Assembly (NCBI GenBank): GCA_902766975.1
Contig: CACXFH010000004.1
Coordinates: forward strand, 1-44,602
Length of the DNA: 44,602 nt
Direction: 5' to 3'
Origin: an uncultured bacterium
GTDB taxonomy: Bacteria; Cyanobacteriota; Vampirovibrionia; Gastranaerophilales; Gastranaerophilaceae
The notes beneath the pieces were generated by a model, which was given only the letters and a program-made list of their open reading frames with translations, ran no database searches and was not told where the DNA came from. Shown piece by piece: positions 31,679 to 40,800 of the stretch. Numbering within the stretch: the stretch's first letter is position 1; every line of letters starts with the position of its first letter. The translations under genes and the position numbers were made by a program.

Positions 31679-34489
31679 ATGAAAATTATTCCGAATTATA
31701 TAACATCTGCTAATTTGTATTCGACTAAAAAGCTTCCGTCATTCGCGCAAAATCCGGCAAATGACAATCAAGTCGAAGAACTTTCAAATGTTGTGCCAAG
31801 TTATAATGTCTCTAAACCGATTTCTTACGCTAAAATTGAGGACATTAAGTTACCAAATAGCCTGACTGCTCATTATTATAAGCTCGCAAACGGTCAAAAA
31901 GTTGTAATTGTACCTAAAAAAGGTCCTACCGTAATTAAAAGTTATGTAAATACGGGTTCATTAAACGAACCTGATAAGGTCAGAGGTATAAGCCATTATA
32001 TTGAACATAATCTGTTTAACGGCTCTGAAGCTTTAGGTGACAAAGATTATATTGATGAAGTTCATAAAATGGGTGCATACACAAATGCGTCGACCTCATT
32101 TTCTGTTACTGATTACGAAATAGATTCGAACTTAATTGATGACAATGATTTGGAAAAACAAATAAGTCTTCATGCCGGAATGCTCCAAACGCCTAAATTT
32201 CTTCAAGATAAATTGAACAAAGAGAAAAAAATCGTAAATTCAGAAATAAACATGTATATGTCAAATGATTCAGCAAATGCTGAAACATTGACATTAAAAA
32301 ATTTGTTTAATATAAAGTCGACTTCTCCTAATTTGGTTACCGGAACAACTGACAACATTGATGCACTCACAAGACAGGATGTGGTTGATTATTTCAACAA
32401 CAACTATTATCCTGCAAATATGGTTACGGTAATTACAGGAGATGTTGATGAGGGACAAGCTATGGAGCTTGTATCCAAGTATTTTAATTCGACCAAATCT
32501 CCCTCGAACAACAGAACATTTGAAAAAATGGTTCCTATTAATCATTCCGTAAGACAAGATATTATTTCAAATAAAAATACCGGAGCAGCAGAGATTTATC
32601 TCGGCTTTGCCGGATACGAAAACAATAACGAAAAAGATCAAATATATTTAAGAGCTGTAAACCAACTTTTATTTGGTCTTGCTCATGCAAGAATTAAAGA
32701 AACAGAACAGAAATATTCAACAAGTATCAATCCGTCTGTTGAAAGGCTGGGAACACGTCCGAATGACAAATCAGGAATTATTATAAAAGCAAATGTTCCT
32801 GAAGAATATGTTGAATCTGCCTTAAAGGATATTTATAATGTCATTGAAGGTGTCGTTGTTAATCCGCCTACTTATGAAGAATTTGCGGCCATAAAATCTA
32901 ATATTAAAAAAGTTAATTCGATTAGCATGCAATCTTCTAATGCATTAAATTTCCATCTGGGTATGGACTTTTTAAACGGTACGCATTATAAAACTGCAAA
33001 TTACTCATCTATTATTGATAATATGACTTATGCTGATTTTATTAACACCGCCAGAAAATATTATGACTTGAATAAGGCTGCAATAACCGTTTTACATCCA
33101 AAAAATACATCAAAAGAGACAATTGAAACTAATTATAAAAAGGTCAAGTCAAATTTAAGTTTCACAGGTGCAATCAGTAAAACTCCAATTGATATGCAAA
33201 GTATAAGCCAATACAAAATGCCAAACAATTTTGATATTGTTTTTATTGACGAAGATGCCGATGTTGTAAATTATTCACTTGAATTTTTTAATAAAGATAA
33301 ATCTCCTAAAAAAGCCGCAATAGCCGATTTATTAAATGACATGTTCAAATACTGCGGTACTAAAAAGCATAACTGGCAGGAACTGGCAAAAGTATCTGAC
33401 ATTAATGCAATAAACAGCGGATTGAGTGCTTCAACTTCTAATCTGTGTATATCAGGGAGTTTTCCTGTTGATAAATCAAATATTGCATTGGATATGTATC
33501 GAGAAAATATTCTTTTACCTGATTTAACTCCTGAATTATTTAATAATGCCGTAAAACACTTAAAAGATGCTTATTCAACAGCAGAACCAAGTGCGTTTGA
33601 TAAGTATGACAAGGCTATTTATGAGGGTACACAGAAGGCATATTCTGTTAAGGATAAATTTCAAAGTCTTAATGACATTACATATAATGACGTTATAGGT
33701 CTTTATAATGAGCTGCTGACAAAATCTCAGGGACAAATTGTTGTTACAGGTCCATTTTCAAAGTATCCGCAATTGAAGCAACAAATATTTGATAATACTA
33801 TGGGATTTTATCCTGTTCTTCCAAAGGATACGACTCCGGCAAAATGCTACAAACCCAATGACAAAGTTCAAGTTCATACTGTTGAGACAAATTGTAATCA
33901 GGCTGAAATAATAGAAGGTTACAAGTTTAAGCAGAACGGCAATATTAAAGATGATACTTGTATAATGCTAATGAATTCAATTTTAGGCATGGGGCAAGGC
34001 TCAAGATTACATAATGATTTGCGTGAGCAAAGACATCTTGCATATCTTGTTGAATCCTTCTATCAAACTCATGGTGATAGCGGTGTTTTGAATTTATATA
34101 TCAAAACTACTACAAATAATAATGAAACAGGCGAATATACTCCGGATAACATTAAAAAGTCTATTGACGGTTTTAATGAAAATATATACAAAATTATGAC
34201 TCAACCTGTAACTGATGATGAATTGCAAAAAGCCAAAAAAGCTATGAAATCAGGCTTATTGAGTTCGCTTGAAATGAATTCTGCAAAAAATGCTATGATT
34301 GGGGATTTTGTGACAACACCTTACGGTGTCAGTTTTATAAATGAACAATTCAAAATGATTGATAATATAACTCCTCAGGATATAATGAACACCGCAAAAA
34401 ATATCTTTTCAAATAAACCCATATATTCCATTGCGGCAACAAAAGATGCTCTTGATGCTAATAAAGATTATCTTGATAAGCTAAGATAA
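31679..34489 (+). CDS. Large M16 family zinc peptidase with N-terminal tag
   Basis: The 936-residue protein is a two-halved M16 peptidase. The active half has H106-Y-I-E109-H110 and E189 in IVNSEI, at the normal spacing. The second half starts around residue 500 and ends with RLHNDLREQRHLAYLVESFY, the usual M16C substrate-binding block. Before the catalytic domain lies a 60-residue extension starting MKIIPNYITS with LPSFAQNP at 19-26. It is the same kind of N-terminal signature as in four other proteins here and is not a signal peptide. AGGT precedes the ATG. The substrate is unknown. It is divergent from an untagged M16 gene. Confidence 0.9.
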   Translation: MKIIPNYITSANLYSTKKLPSFAQNPANDNQVEELSNVVPSYNVSKPISYAKIEDIKLPNSLTAHYYKLANGQKVVIVPKKGPTVIKSYVNTGSLNEPDKVRGISHYIEHNLFNGSEALGDKDYIDEVHKMGAYTNASTSFSVTDYEIDSNLIDDNDLEKQISLHAGMLQTPKFLQDKLNKEKKIVNSEINMYMSNDSANAETLTLKNLFNIKSTSPNLVTGTTDNIDALTRQDVVDYFNNNYYPANMVTVITGDVDEGQAMELVSKYFNSTKSPSNNRTFEKMVPINHSVRQDIISNKNTGAAEIYLGFAGYENNNEKDQIYLRAVNQLLFGLAHARIKETEQKYSTSINPSVERLGTRPNDKSGIIIKANVPEEYVESALKDIYNVIEGVVVNPPTYEEFAAIKSNIKKVNSISMQSSNALNFHLGMDFLNGTHYKTANYSSIIDNMTYADFINTARKYYDLNKAAITVLHPKNTSKETIETNYKKVKSNLSFTGAISKTPIDMQSISQYKMPNNFDIVFIDEDADVVNYSLEFFNKDKSPKKAAIADLLNDMFKYCGTKKHNWQELAKVSDINAINSGLSASTSNLCISGSFPVDKSNIALDMYRENILLPDLTPELFNNAVKHLKDAYSTAEPSAFDKYDKAIYEGTQKAYSVKDKFQSLNDITYNDVIGLYNELLTKSQGQIVVTGPFSKYPQLKQQIFDNTMGFYPVLPKDTTPAKCYKPNDKVQVHTVETNCNQAEIIEGYKFKQNGNIKDDTCIMLMNSILGMGQGSRLHNDLREQRHLAYLVESFYQTHGDSGVLNLYIKTTTNNNETGEYTPDNIKKSIDGFNENIYKIMTQPVTDDELQKAKKAMKSGLLSSLEMNSAKNAMIGDFVTTPYGVSFINEQFKMIDNITPQDIMNTAKNIFSNKPIYSIAATKDALDANKDYLDKLR

Positions 34490-34490
34490 T

Positions 34491-35150
34491 TTATTTAATC
34501 CCGTTGTCAACTATAACTTTTGCGAGTATACCGTTAATAAATGATGCGGAGTCGTCTGTTGAGTATTTTTTAGCCAGTTCAATTGCTTCATCCACAACAA
34601 CCTTCATCGGGGCTTCATTGATGTATAATAGCTCTGAAATTGCTATTCGCAAGATATCTTTATCCATTTTTACAAGTCTGTCAAAATCCCAACCGATTGC
34701 ATACTTTTTAATAATGCCGTCAACATTTTCTTTATTATCTCTGTATGTTTGTGCTATTTTTATCGCAAAATCCTTTACCTCAGGTTGAGATTCCAAGGCT
34801 GTAAATTCGGCTATTTCAAGCCCAAGAATTGCTTTTTCCGCTACATCTATCATTGAATTTATTTTTGAGAGCATATCAGATGTTAAAATCATCGGAACAG
34901 CTATGTTTGAAGCTCCCATCGGACGGTTTAAGTTTGTTTCGTGTTCTGCTTCGTAATCCTCAACACGATTTTTCATATCAATCAGAGTACCCAATGATGT
35001 TTTCAATTCGTCATTTGCATTACTTATAAGTAACCTGATGGATTTTATGATTATGTCGTCCATATTTTCTTTTGTATAATTTGCAATTTTATCGTTGAAT
35101 TGCGAAAACAAAATAAATGATAATTCTCTTGCTGCCCTGCGCGCTTGCAT
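34491..35150 (-). CDS. nusB: Transcription antitermination factor NusB, long form
   Basis: The 219-residue protein is NusB, which binds boxA RNA with S10 (NusE) in rRNA antitermination. The start MQARRAARELSFILFSQF and the C-terminal half (FDRLVKMDKDILRIAISELLYINEAPMKVVVDEAIELAKKYSTDDSASFINGILAKVI) are clear NusB. The middle holds an extra stretch of about 60-70 residues compared with the 140-residue E. coli protein. Cyanobacterial NusB has a similar extension. It is convergent with the tagged M16 gene and divergent from a radical-SAM gene, with a hairpin-forming dyad upstream. Confidence 0.92.
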   Translation of the reverse strand: MQARRAARELSFILFSQFNDKIANYTKENMDDIIIKSIRLLISNANDELKTSLGTLIDMKNRVEDYEAEHETNLNRPMGASNIAVPMILTSDMLSKINSMIDVAEKAILGLEIAEFTALESQPEVKDFAIKIAQTYRDNKENVDGIIKKYAIGWDFDRLVKMDKDILRIAISELLYINEAPMKVVVDEAIELAKKYSTDDSASFINGILAKVIVDNGIK

Positions 35151-35179
35151 AATTAAACCTCTTTCCGTTATATTTTGTT

Positions 35180-35207
35180 ATTGCAAGCTCTGTCAGAGCG
35201 TTGCAAT
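35180..35207. promoter_or_regulatory. Dyad-symmetric hairpin element upstream of nusB
   Basis: TTGCAA-GCTCTG-T-CAGAGC-G-TTGCAA is a 12-bp inverted repeat (13 with the flanking A/T pair) with a one-base centre and one bulged G. It lies 30 bases upstream of the nusB ATG and about 60 bases before the divergent promoter. The tight centre suits a protein-bound DNA dyad or a leader hairpin. Confidence 0.6.
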
Positions 35208-35268
35208 TCAATTGTTAGTTTATAATTATTTTAATATTACCATAAACAAAATAAACTTTATAATTTTA

Positions 35269-35277
35269 TGTTATAAT
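35269..35277 (+). promoter_or_regulatory. Extended -10 promoter of the radical-SAM gene
   Basis: TGTTATAAT lies 25 bases before the chosen TTG start at 35302. No clear -35 is seen. Confidence 0.5.
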
Positions 35278-35301
35278 GCTACTAAATGTCGGAGTAATGA
35301 T

Positions 35302-36840
35302 TTGAATAACTCACCTGAAAAATTTTTATATGAGCGACATATAAACAATAATTATGACTTCAATATGTGGTTTGCCTTCCCCGGTCCTGAAAGTTTTGCA
35401 CTTTCATCTTTAGGCTATCTTTGGTTATTTCGTGCTATAGATATGATGTCTGATGTGAATGTCGAACGTATATATTCTGACACAAAAACAACTAAAATCA
35501 TGCGAGATAAAATTGATTTAATTGGTTTTTCTTTTACATTTGATATGGATTTTCTACATATTTTTTCGATTCTCAAGAAAAATAAATTTCCCTTGAAAAC
35601 CATTGATAGAACGGATAATGACCCGTTGATTTTTGCAGGTGGTCCTGTGGTTACATCTAATCCCGAGCCATATAAAAATATATTCGATTTCATGGTAATA
35701 GGTGACGGTGAAGATGTAAATTTAGAGGTTGTAAGGTTATGTGTTGAAAATAAAGACTTAACAAAACAGGAAAAGCTAAAACTTTTAGCTAAAATCAAAG
35801 GTATATATGTTCCGAATTTAACACCTACCGTTCAAAAAATTACAAAAAAACTGACTGAATGTATATATACACCTATAATCAGTGAAAATGCATTTTTTAA
35901 GAATACTTTTATTCTTGAGGTTGAGAGAGGTTGTTCAAACAGATGCGGTTTTTGTCTTGCTTCATATATGAATATGCCTATCAGGTTTGTAGATTATAAT
36001 AAGATTATTGAAACAATTGATTTCGGATTGCAGTATACAAATAAAATTGCGCTTTTAGGAGCTCAAATTACTGCTCATCCTGATTTTGACAAAATTTGTA
36101 AATATGTTGATAATAAGATAAAATCAGGTGAAAAAATAGAAATGGGAATATCGTCACTGCGTGTCGATTCGTTTAAACCCGAAATTGTTCAGACTCTTGT
36201 CGATGCAGGACAAAGAAATCTTACCCTTGCAATTGAGGCTGGTAGTGAAAGATTAAGACGGGTAATAAATAAACACCTAACAGAAGACCAAATATTTAAG
36301 GCAATAGATGTTGCAATCAGTTGCGGCTTACGAGGAATAAAGTTTTACGGAATGATTGGGTTGCCTACAGAAACTCAAGAAGATATTGAAGAAATCGTAA
36401 ATCTTTCAAAACGTATCAAAAATAAATATAAAGGTTTTGAAATATCATTCGGCTTTTCAACATTTGTCCCAAAAGCGAATACCCCGTTCCAGTGGTTCGG
36501 CAGAGAAGCGGAAAAGGAACTTGAAAAAAAATCTAATTATTTACGAAAAGAACTTCATAAATTGGGAATTCAAACCGTAATATCAAGTGCAAAATGGGAT
36601 TATTGGCAGGCTTTATTGTCAAGAGGAGATGAAAAAATAACGGATCTGCTTATTGAGGTTTACAAACTCGGCGGAAACTTAGGCGCATTCAAAAAAGCCG
36701 CTAAGAATTTGAAAATTGACACTGATAGCTATGTTTTACAAAATTATCCTTATGATAAAGTATTGGCTTGGGATTTTATAGAAACAATGCCCGGAAAAGA
36801 GTTTTTGATAAAAGAATGCGAACGGTTAATTAATCAATAA
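35302..36840 (+). CDS. B12-binding-type radical-SAM protein
   Basis: The 512-residue protein has an N-terminal Rossmann-like region that resembles B12-binding radical-SAM proteins (IGFSFTFDMDFLHIFSILKK...FAGGPVVTSNPEPY...IGDGE). The radical-SAM core follows, with ERGCSNRCGFCLASYMNMP (CxxxCxxC) and LAIEAGSERLRRVINKHL. The subfamily is the one often labelled 'TIGR03960-like/DUF512-type' elsewhere, but I cannot fix it. The substrate is unknown. The open frame extends 207 bases upstream into the nusB gene, but GGAG eight bases before the TTG at 35302 and the promoter at 35269 support this later start. Confidence 0.82.
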   Translation: MNNSPEKFLYERHINNNYDFNMWFAFPGPESFALSSLGYLWLFRAIDMMSDVNVERIYSDTKTTKIMRDKIDLIGFSFTFDMDFLHIFSILKKNKFPLKTIDRTDNDPLIFAGGPVVTSNPEPYKNIFDFMVIGDGEDVNLEVVRLCVENKDLTKQEKLKLLAKIKGIYVPNLTPTVQKITKKLTECIYTPIISENAFFKNTFILEVERGCSNRCGFCLASYMNMPIRFVDYNKIIETIDFGLQYTNKIALLGAQITAHPDFDKICKYVDNKIKSGEKIEMGISSLRVDSFKPEIVQTLVDAGQRNLTLAIEAGSERLRRVINKHLTEDQIFKAIDVAISCGLRGIKFYGMIGLPTETQEDIEEIVNLSKRIKNKYKGFEISFGFSTFVPKANTPFQWFGREAEKELEKKSNYLRKELHKLGIQTVISSAKWDYWQALLSRGDEKITDLLIEVYKLGGNLGAFKKAAKNLKIDTDSYVLQNYPYDKVLAWDFIETMPGKEFLIKECERLINQ

Positions 36841-36927
36841 TTAAGTAGCAAAAAATTTTATCTTTGTGTTTTATAATTATGTGTCGTTTTAGTATATCGT
36901 AAAGATATATGAAATTCGTATATACTT

Positions 36928-36956
36928 ATTTACAAATGCTGAAACGACTGCTATAA
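36928..36956 (+). promoter_or_regulatory. Near-consensus promoter
   Basis: TTTACA (36928-36933), a 17-base spacer ending in TGC and TATAAT (36951-36956) form both a standard and a TG-extended promoter. The ATG at 36984 follows 28 bases later. Confidence 0.78.
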
Positions 36957-36983
36957 TAGGCTTGAAAATGTGGGGTTAATATC

Positions 36984-37718
36984 ATGAAAGTAGATGCAAT
37001 AAGAAATTTAAACATAGGGAAAAATTATAATTTTGGGGCAAGAGAAAAATCACATGAAGGTGTCAGAACTGAAGGTCGATCACCTTCATCAATGCTGACA
37101 AAAGTTCCTGTAATAGTAATGTTGGCAATGAATCCGGCGACATTAAATTCTGCAATTCCAATGTTACCGGAAACAGATAATCCGAATCAGATTGTAATGC
37201 TTGCGCCTGAAACAAATGCAGCTGAAAAATCAAGTTATGTTATCAGTCCTGAAATGCAGCAGTCCAACACTCCGCCATTTGGTTGGGCAAGTTTGAATTT
37301 CTATGATATCAAAAAGGTAGTACATGGGAAAATGCCTTTGGCTGAGTTCGACATGCTCTTTGCTACAACAAAAAATGCCGGTTATGATTATAAACATGAT
37401 GTAACTCATGTTTTTCTCATTCAAAAGGGCGGAAAAGTTGCAAAAAGCATGTATACAGAGCCTCCTAAAATAGAACAGCTAATTTATCATAACACAGGTG
37501 ATGGGAAAGAATTTTATACAATAAGAGTATATGAGAAATTGTTGGATAATGATGGTAACAAAACCAAAGGAATGAGAAGTGAAATGCGAATTGATAATAA
37601 AAGTGCACAGCAGTTACAAAAACTTTTGGAAGATAATAGTTCTTGGAATAATGCAACTTTAATCCCTTTTACTGAAACAAATAATAGAAGCACAATGAAA
37701 ACTATTTTCTATGAATAA
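36984..37718 (+). CDS. Hypothetical protein with N-terminal tag
   Basis: The 244-residue protein is not recognised. It starts MKVDAIRNLNIGKNYNFGAR, another member of the five-protein N-terminal signature (Phe 17, Gly 18, Ala 19). A moderately hydrophobic stretch follows (VPVIVMLAMNPATLN, about 41-55), and then a soluble domain. The second half (VTHVFLIQKGGKVAKSMY... and YTIRVYEKLLDNDGNKTKG) looks beta-rich. No catalytic motif is clear. The promoter is strong, and GGGG lies before the ATG. The 1101-residue gene follows 90 bases later. Confidence 0.68.
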   Translation: MKVDAIRNLNIGKNYNFGAREKSHEGVRTEGRSPSSMLTKVPVIVMLAMNPATLNSAIPMLPETDNPNQIVMLAPETNAAEKSSYVISPEMQQSNTPPFGWASLNFYDIKKVVHGKMPLAEFDMLFATTKNAGYDYKHDVTHVFLIQKGGKVAKSMYTEPPKIEQLIYHNTGDGKEFYTIRVYEKLLDNDGNKTKGMRSEMRIDNKSAQQLQKLLEDNSSWNNATLIPFTETNNRSTMKTIFYE

Positions 37719-37763
37719 ATGTAACAATTTTGTGAGTAAGTGAAAAAAAATAATAATTGAAGT

Positions 37764-37796
37764 TTTTCAATAATTATACGTATGAATTATTTGAAA
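37764..37796. promoter_or_regulatory. Long imperfect dyad upstream of the 1101-residue gene
   Basis: TTTCAATAATT, the self-complementary ATACGTAT, one G, and AATTATT-T-GAAA form an inverted repeat about 33 bases long with two unpaired bases. It ends 11 bases before the ATG at 37808, so it could be an operator or a hairpin near the ribosome site. Confidence 0.55.
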
Positions 37797-37807
37797 GCAA
37801 GTGTAAA

Positions 37808-40800
37808 ATGAGCGGTCCAGAAGAAATACAAAGAAAGCATACAACTCCGCCGGTGCAGCCAACAGTTTCTGTTCCGGTTACGCCTGTGCCTGCGCAGACT
37901 CAAGCTCCTAATTCTGTATTCACTTCCGGAAGTTCGTCATCTGCATCAGGCTCTGTTTCAGTTAAACGTACAACCGAAGCTTCAGAGGTTTCTCAGCAAT
38001 CTCAAGGTGCTGATACAACGAAAGCAAAGCAAGTTTTAGATGAGTATATCGAAAATAATTATGACCAATTAGCTGAATTGTCCCGAAAAGAGCAATTAGA
38101 TGCAATAATAGGAATACTTAGCAGAAAAGGTGATTTAACTCAGGAAGAACAACTGATTTTATCTCTTGCGCAAGCTGAATTAAATTCTTATGAGGAGCCT
38201 TCCGTTGGTGTTGGCGCTGACGGTTCTGATGCTTCTGAAAATACCGAAAATGCAACTGTCAAAAAAGTTAAAACTGAGTCAGAAATTAGAGCTGAAAAGA
38301 AGCAAAAAGAATATCAAGATATATACTCTAAGGAAGGTACTGCTTACGAGAAAACATCAAGAATTATTGACAAATATCTAATGGAAAATGATTCTAACTA
38401 CGCAAAATTGCAATCTGAAAAAGCAAAGCAGCAATATCGTGATAATTTGATAAAAAGTTTCCGTGAGCAAATGGATCTGGATTCTAACATTACACCTGCT
38501 CAACGCTCAGTTATGCAGGACAATATAGCCAAATTAATAATAAATGCTGCTTCTCAAGGTAAAATGATTGTAGCATCAAGCAAAAATAACAGTCCGAAAT
38601 GCAATCTCAGTAGAACAGAAATAGAACAAGATTTGGCAAATACTCCTGATTCAAAATTTAAAAAGATTATTGACAGTATTGAAATAGATCCTAACAAATC
38701 GCCTAAAGAACAATTGCATACTATTATCGATAAATATTTAACAGAAACTGATAATGAATATAAAAAATTAAAGACTGAAAAAGACAAATCAGAATACATA
38801 CAAAAAAAATTAGGTGAATATACTCAAAAAATGTTTTCAATTGATATCAATAAGCTTGACAAAAGCGAAAAGGAGTCTCTTGAATTACTTGCTTTGGCTG
38901 CATTTAAAGAAGTTAAAGAGTCGGGAACCTCAATTGAATCATTAATGAATTCTGACAAACAACAAGCTTTCATTGCTCAAATTTTAACAGAGAATAAAAA
39001 TTTACTTAATAATATAAAAGATTCAAATACAAAACTTATCTTTGAAAGAACTCTCAAAAAAGCTGAAATATATAATACTATAAGGATAAATGATCCTGAT
39101 AAAATAATTCATGAAAAAGATATTTTGAATAAGTTGAAAGAAATGAAAAAAAATGGGCAAATTGATGGAAATAAAGCCCTGGAACAGTTGTATGAATATT
39201 ATAGTAATGCCGAAAAAATGGATGCGAATTTGCCAAAAGGACAAAAAATGCTTGATCAGACCGCAAACACAACCAGCTTAGTTGGGATGGCAAGTGTTTT
39301 AGGAATGACACCTGAAAAATTCATTTCAAAACAAGTATTGGATGATAATGGGAAATTATTATCTAAGGATGACTTGGTAAAAAAATTAAGCAATCCTGCG
39401 CTAAAAAATATGCTTGGAGATTGTAAAGATGATGTTGGCATAAGACTTATACATGATTACTTGATAAAGAGTGGATGCAGCAAAGAAGACGTTAGTGAAA
39501 TATTAACAAAAGCAAATTTATACAATGCGCACACTGCATTTAATGCAATGGCAAGAAAAGATTGTGACACAGCCGCAAAGATTACAAATGGAATAGCTAA
39601 CTACGGTATAAAAGAAGAAAAGGATGCTGTAACTCGTGTAGCAGGGGCGTCAACAGCAATACTTGATGACAAGTCAGGAAAGGAATTTACTGATTCTCTG
39701 AATGATAATGCTTACGCAATGGTAGCAGATGCGTTTAACACAGGTATTCATATCAACTGGTCTCAGCAGCAACAGGATGCATATAGAAACAGTATAGTTA
39801 CTGATGCAAATGTCACTGCAGAACGCAAAACTGCATTTACAAAATCTTACATCTCAACCGGAACAGCAGAGCAGCAATTGCATGATTCCAAATATCTTTC
39901 AACTGTAAAAGATGCAGCTGTAACCGAAGGTTTGGCTGCTGCTGAAAAATTTGTAGATGCATCAGTAAAAAGTCAATATCGCAGCTATGTTGATAATGCC
40001 ATAAAAAATAACGGTTACTCTCAAGCTGAAATTAATAACATAAATGCAGCCAGAGAAACCGGAAAAACTTCTTATGAAAGAAACATAGAAGTTCAGTCAA
40101 CAAATTCTGCACAGCCGCTAAAATCTCAAACTAAAGTTTCTACGCAACAATCGACTGTAACTAATATTTCAACCGCACAAATAAGCTATAGCAAATCGAC
40201 TGTAAAACTTTCTGCAGCCAATTCCGATTTGCCCAAACAATTTGCGCAAACTTTATTACAGTTACAGTATCAGGCATCTGTAGCCCAAAAAGAAAAAGCA
40301 ATGCAGGATTTGCAAAACATTATTGATAAAATTCAAAATGATCAAGAAGTTCGTGCACAAAAGCAAGCTAAAATTAAGGCTAAAGAAGCAAGCACAGACG
40401 AAGAAATCGCTGAGGCTATAAAGACAGCTGATGAAAAATCTGCGCAAACACAAAAGACTGATGAAGAAAAAATTGCAAACGAATCAAAAGAATCAATCGG
40501 AGAACTTAACGAAGTTGTTGAAACTCCCAAAATTGAAGAAGTTGCAAAGAAATTTAATATATCTGTAGATGATGTTAAAGAGCTGCAAGAGGCACATCGC
40601 CAAGGTGATTTGAATACGATTTATACAAAACTTGGTTCAATCAGCGTTGATGCTCAAAAGAAATTTGTGCAGTTTATTTCACGTAAAGACACGGCAACAA
40701 TCATCGGCTTTATTAGAAATCGATCGACTGATAAGTCACTAATAAAGGAATTATGCAGGTTAAATCCGAATTTAATCAAATCATTGGATCCTGATTTATT

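Noticed and set aside
35095-35301. Upstream open frame joined to the radical-SAM protein
   Set aside because: It runs through the nusB start region and the promoter at 35269 and has unfamiliar, Cys/Ile-rich composition; the TTG at 35302 has a ribosome site.
37757-37807. TTG start for the large repeat protein
   Set aside because: It has no ribosome site and the extra 17 residues are encoded by a long dyad, better explained as a leader element. Not fully excluded.
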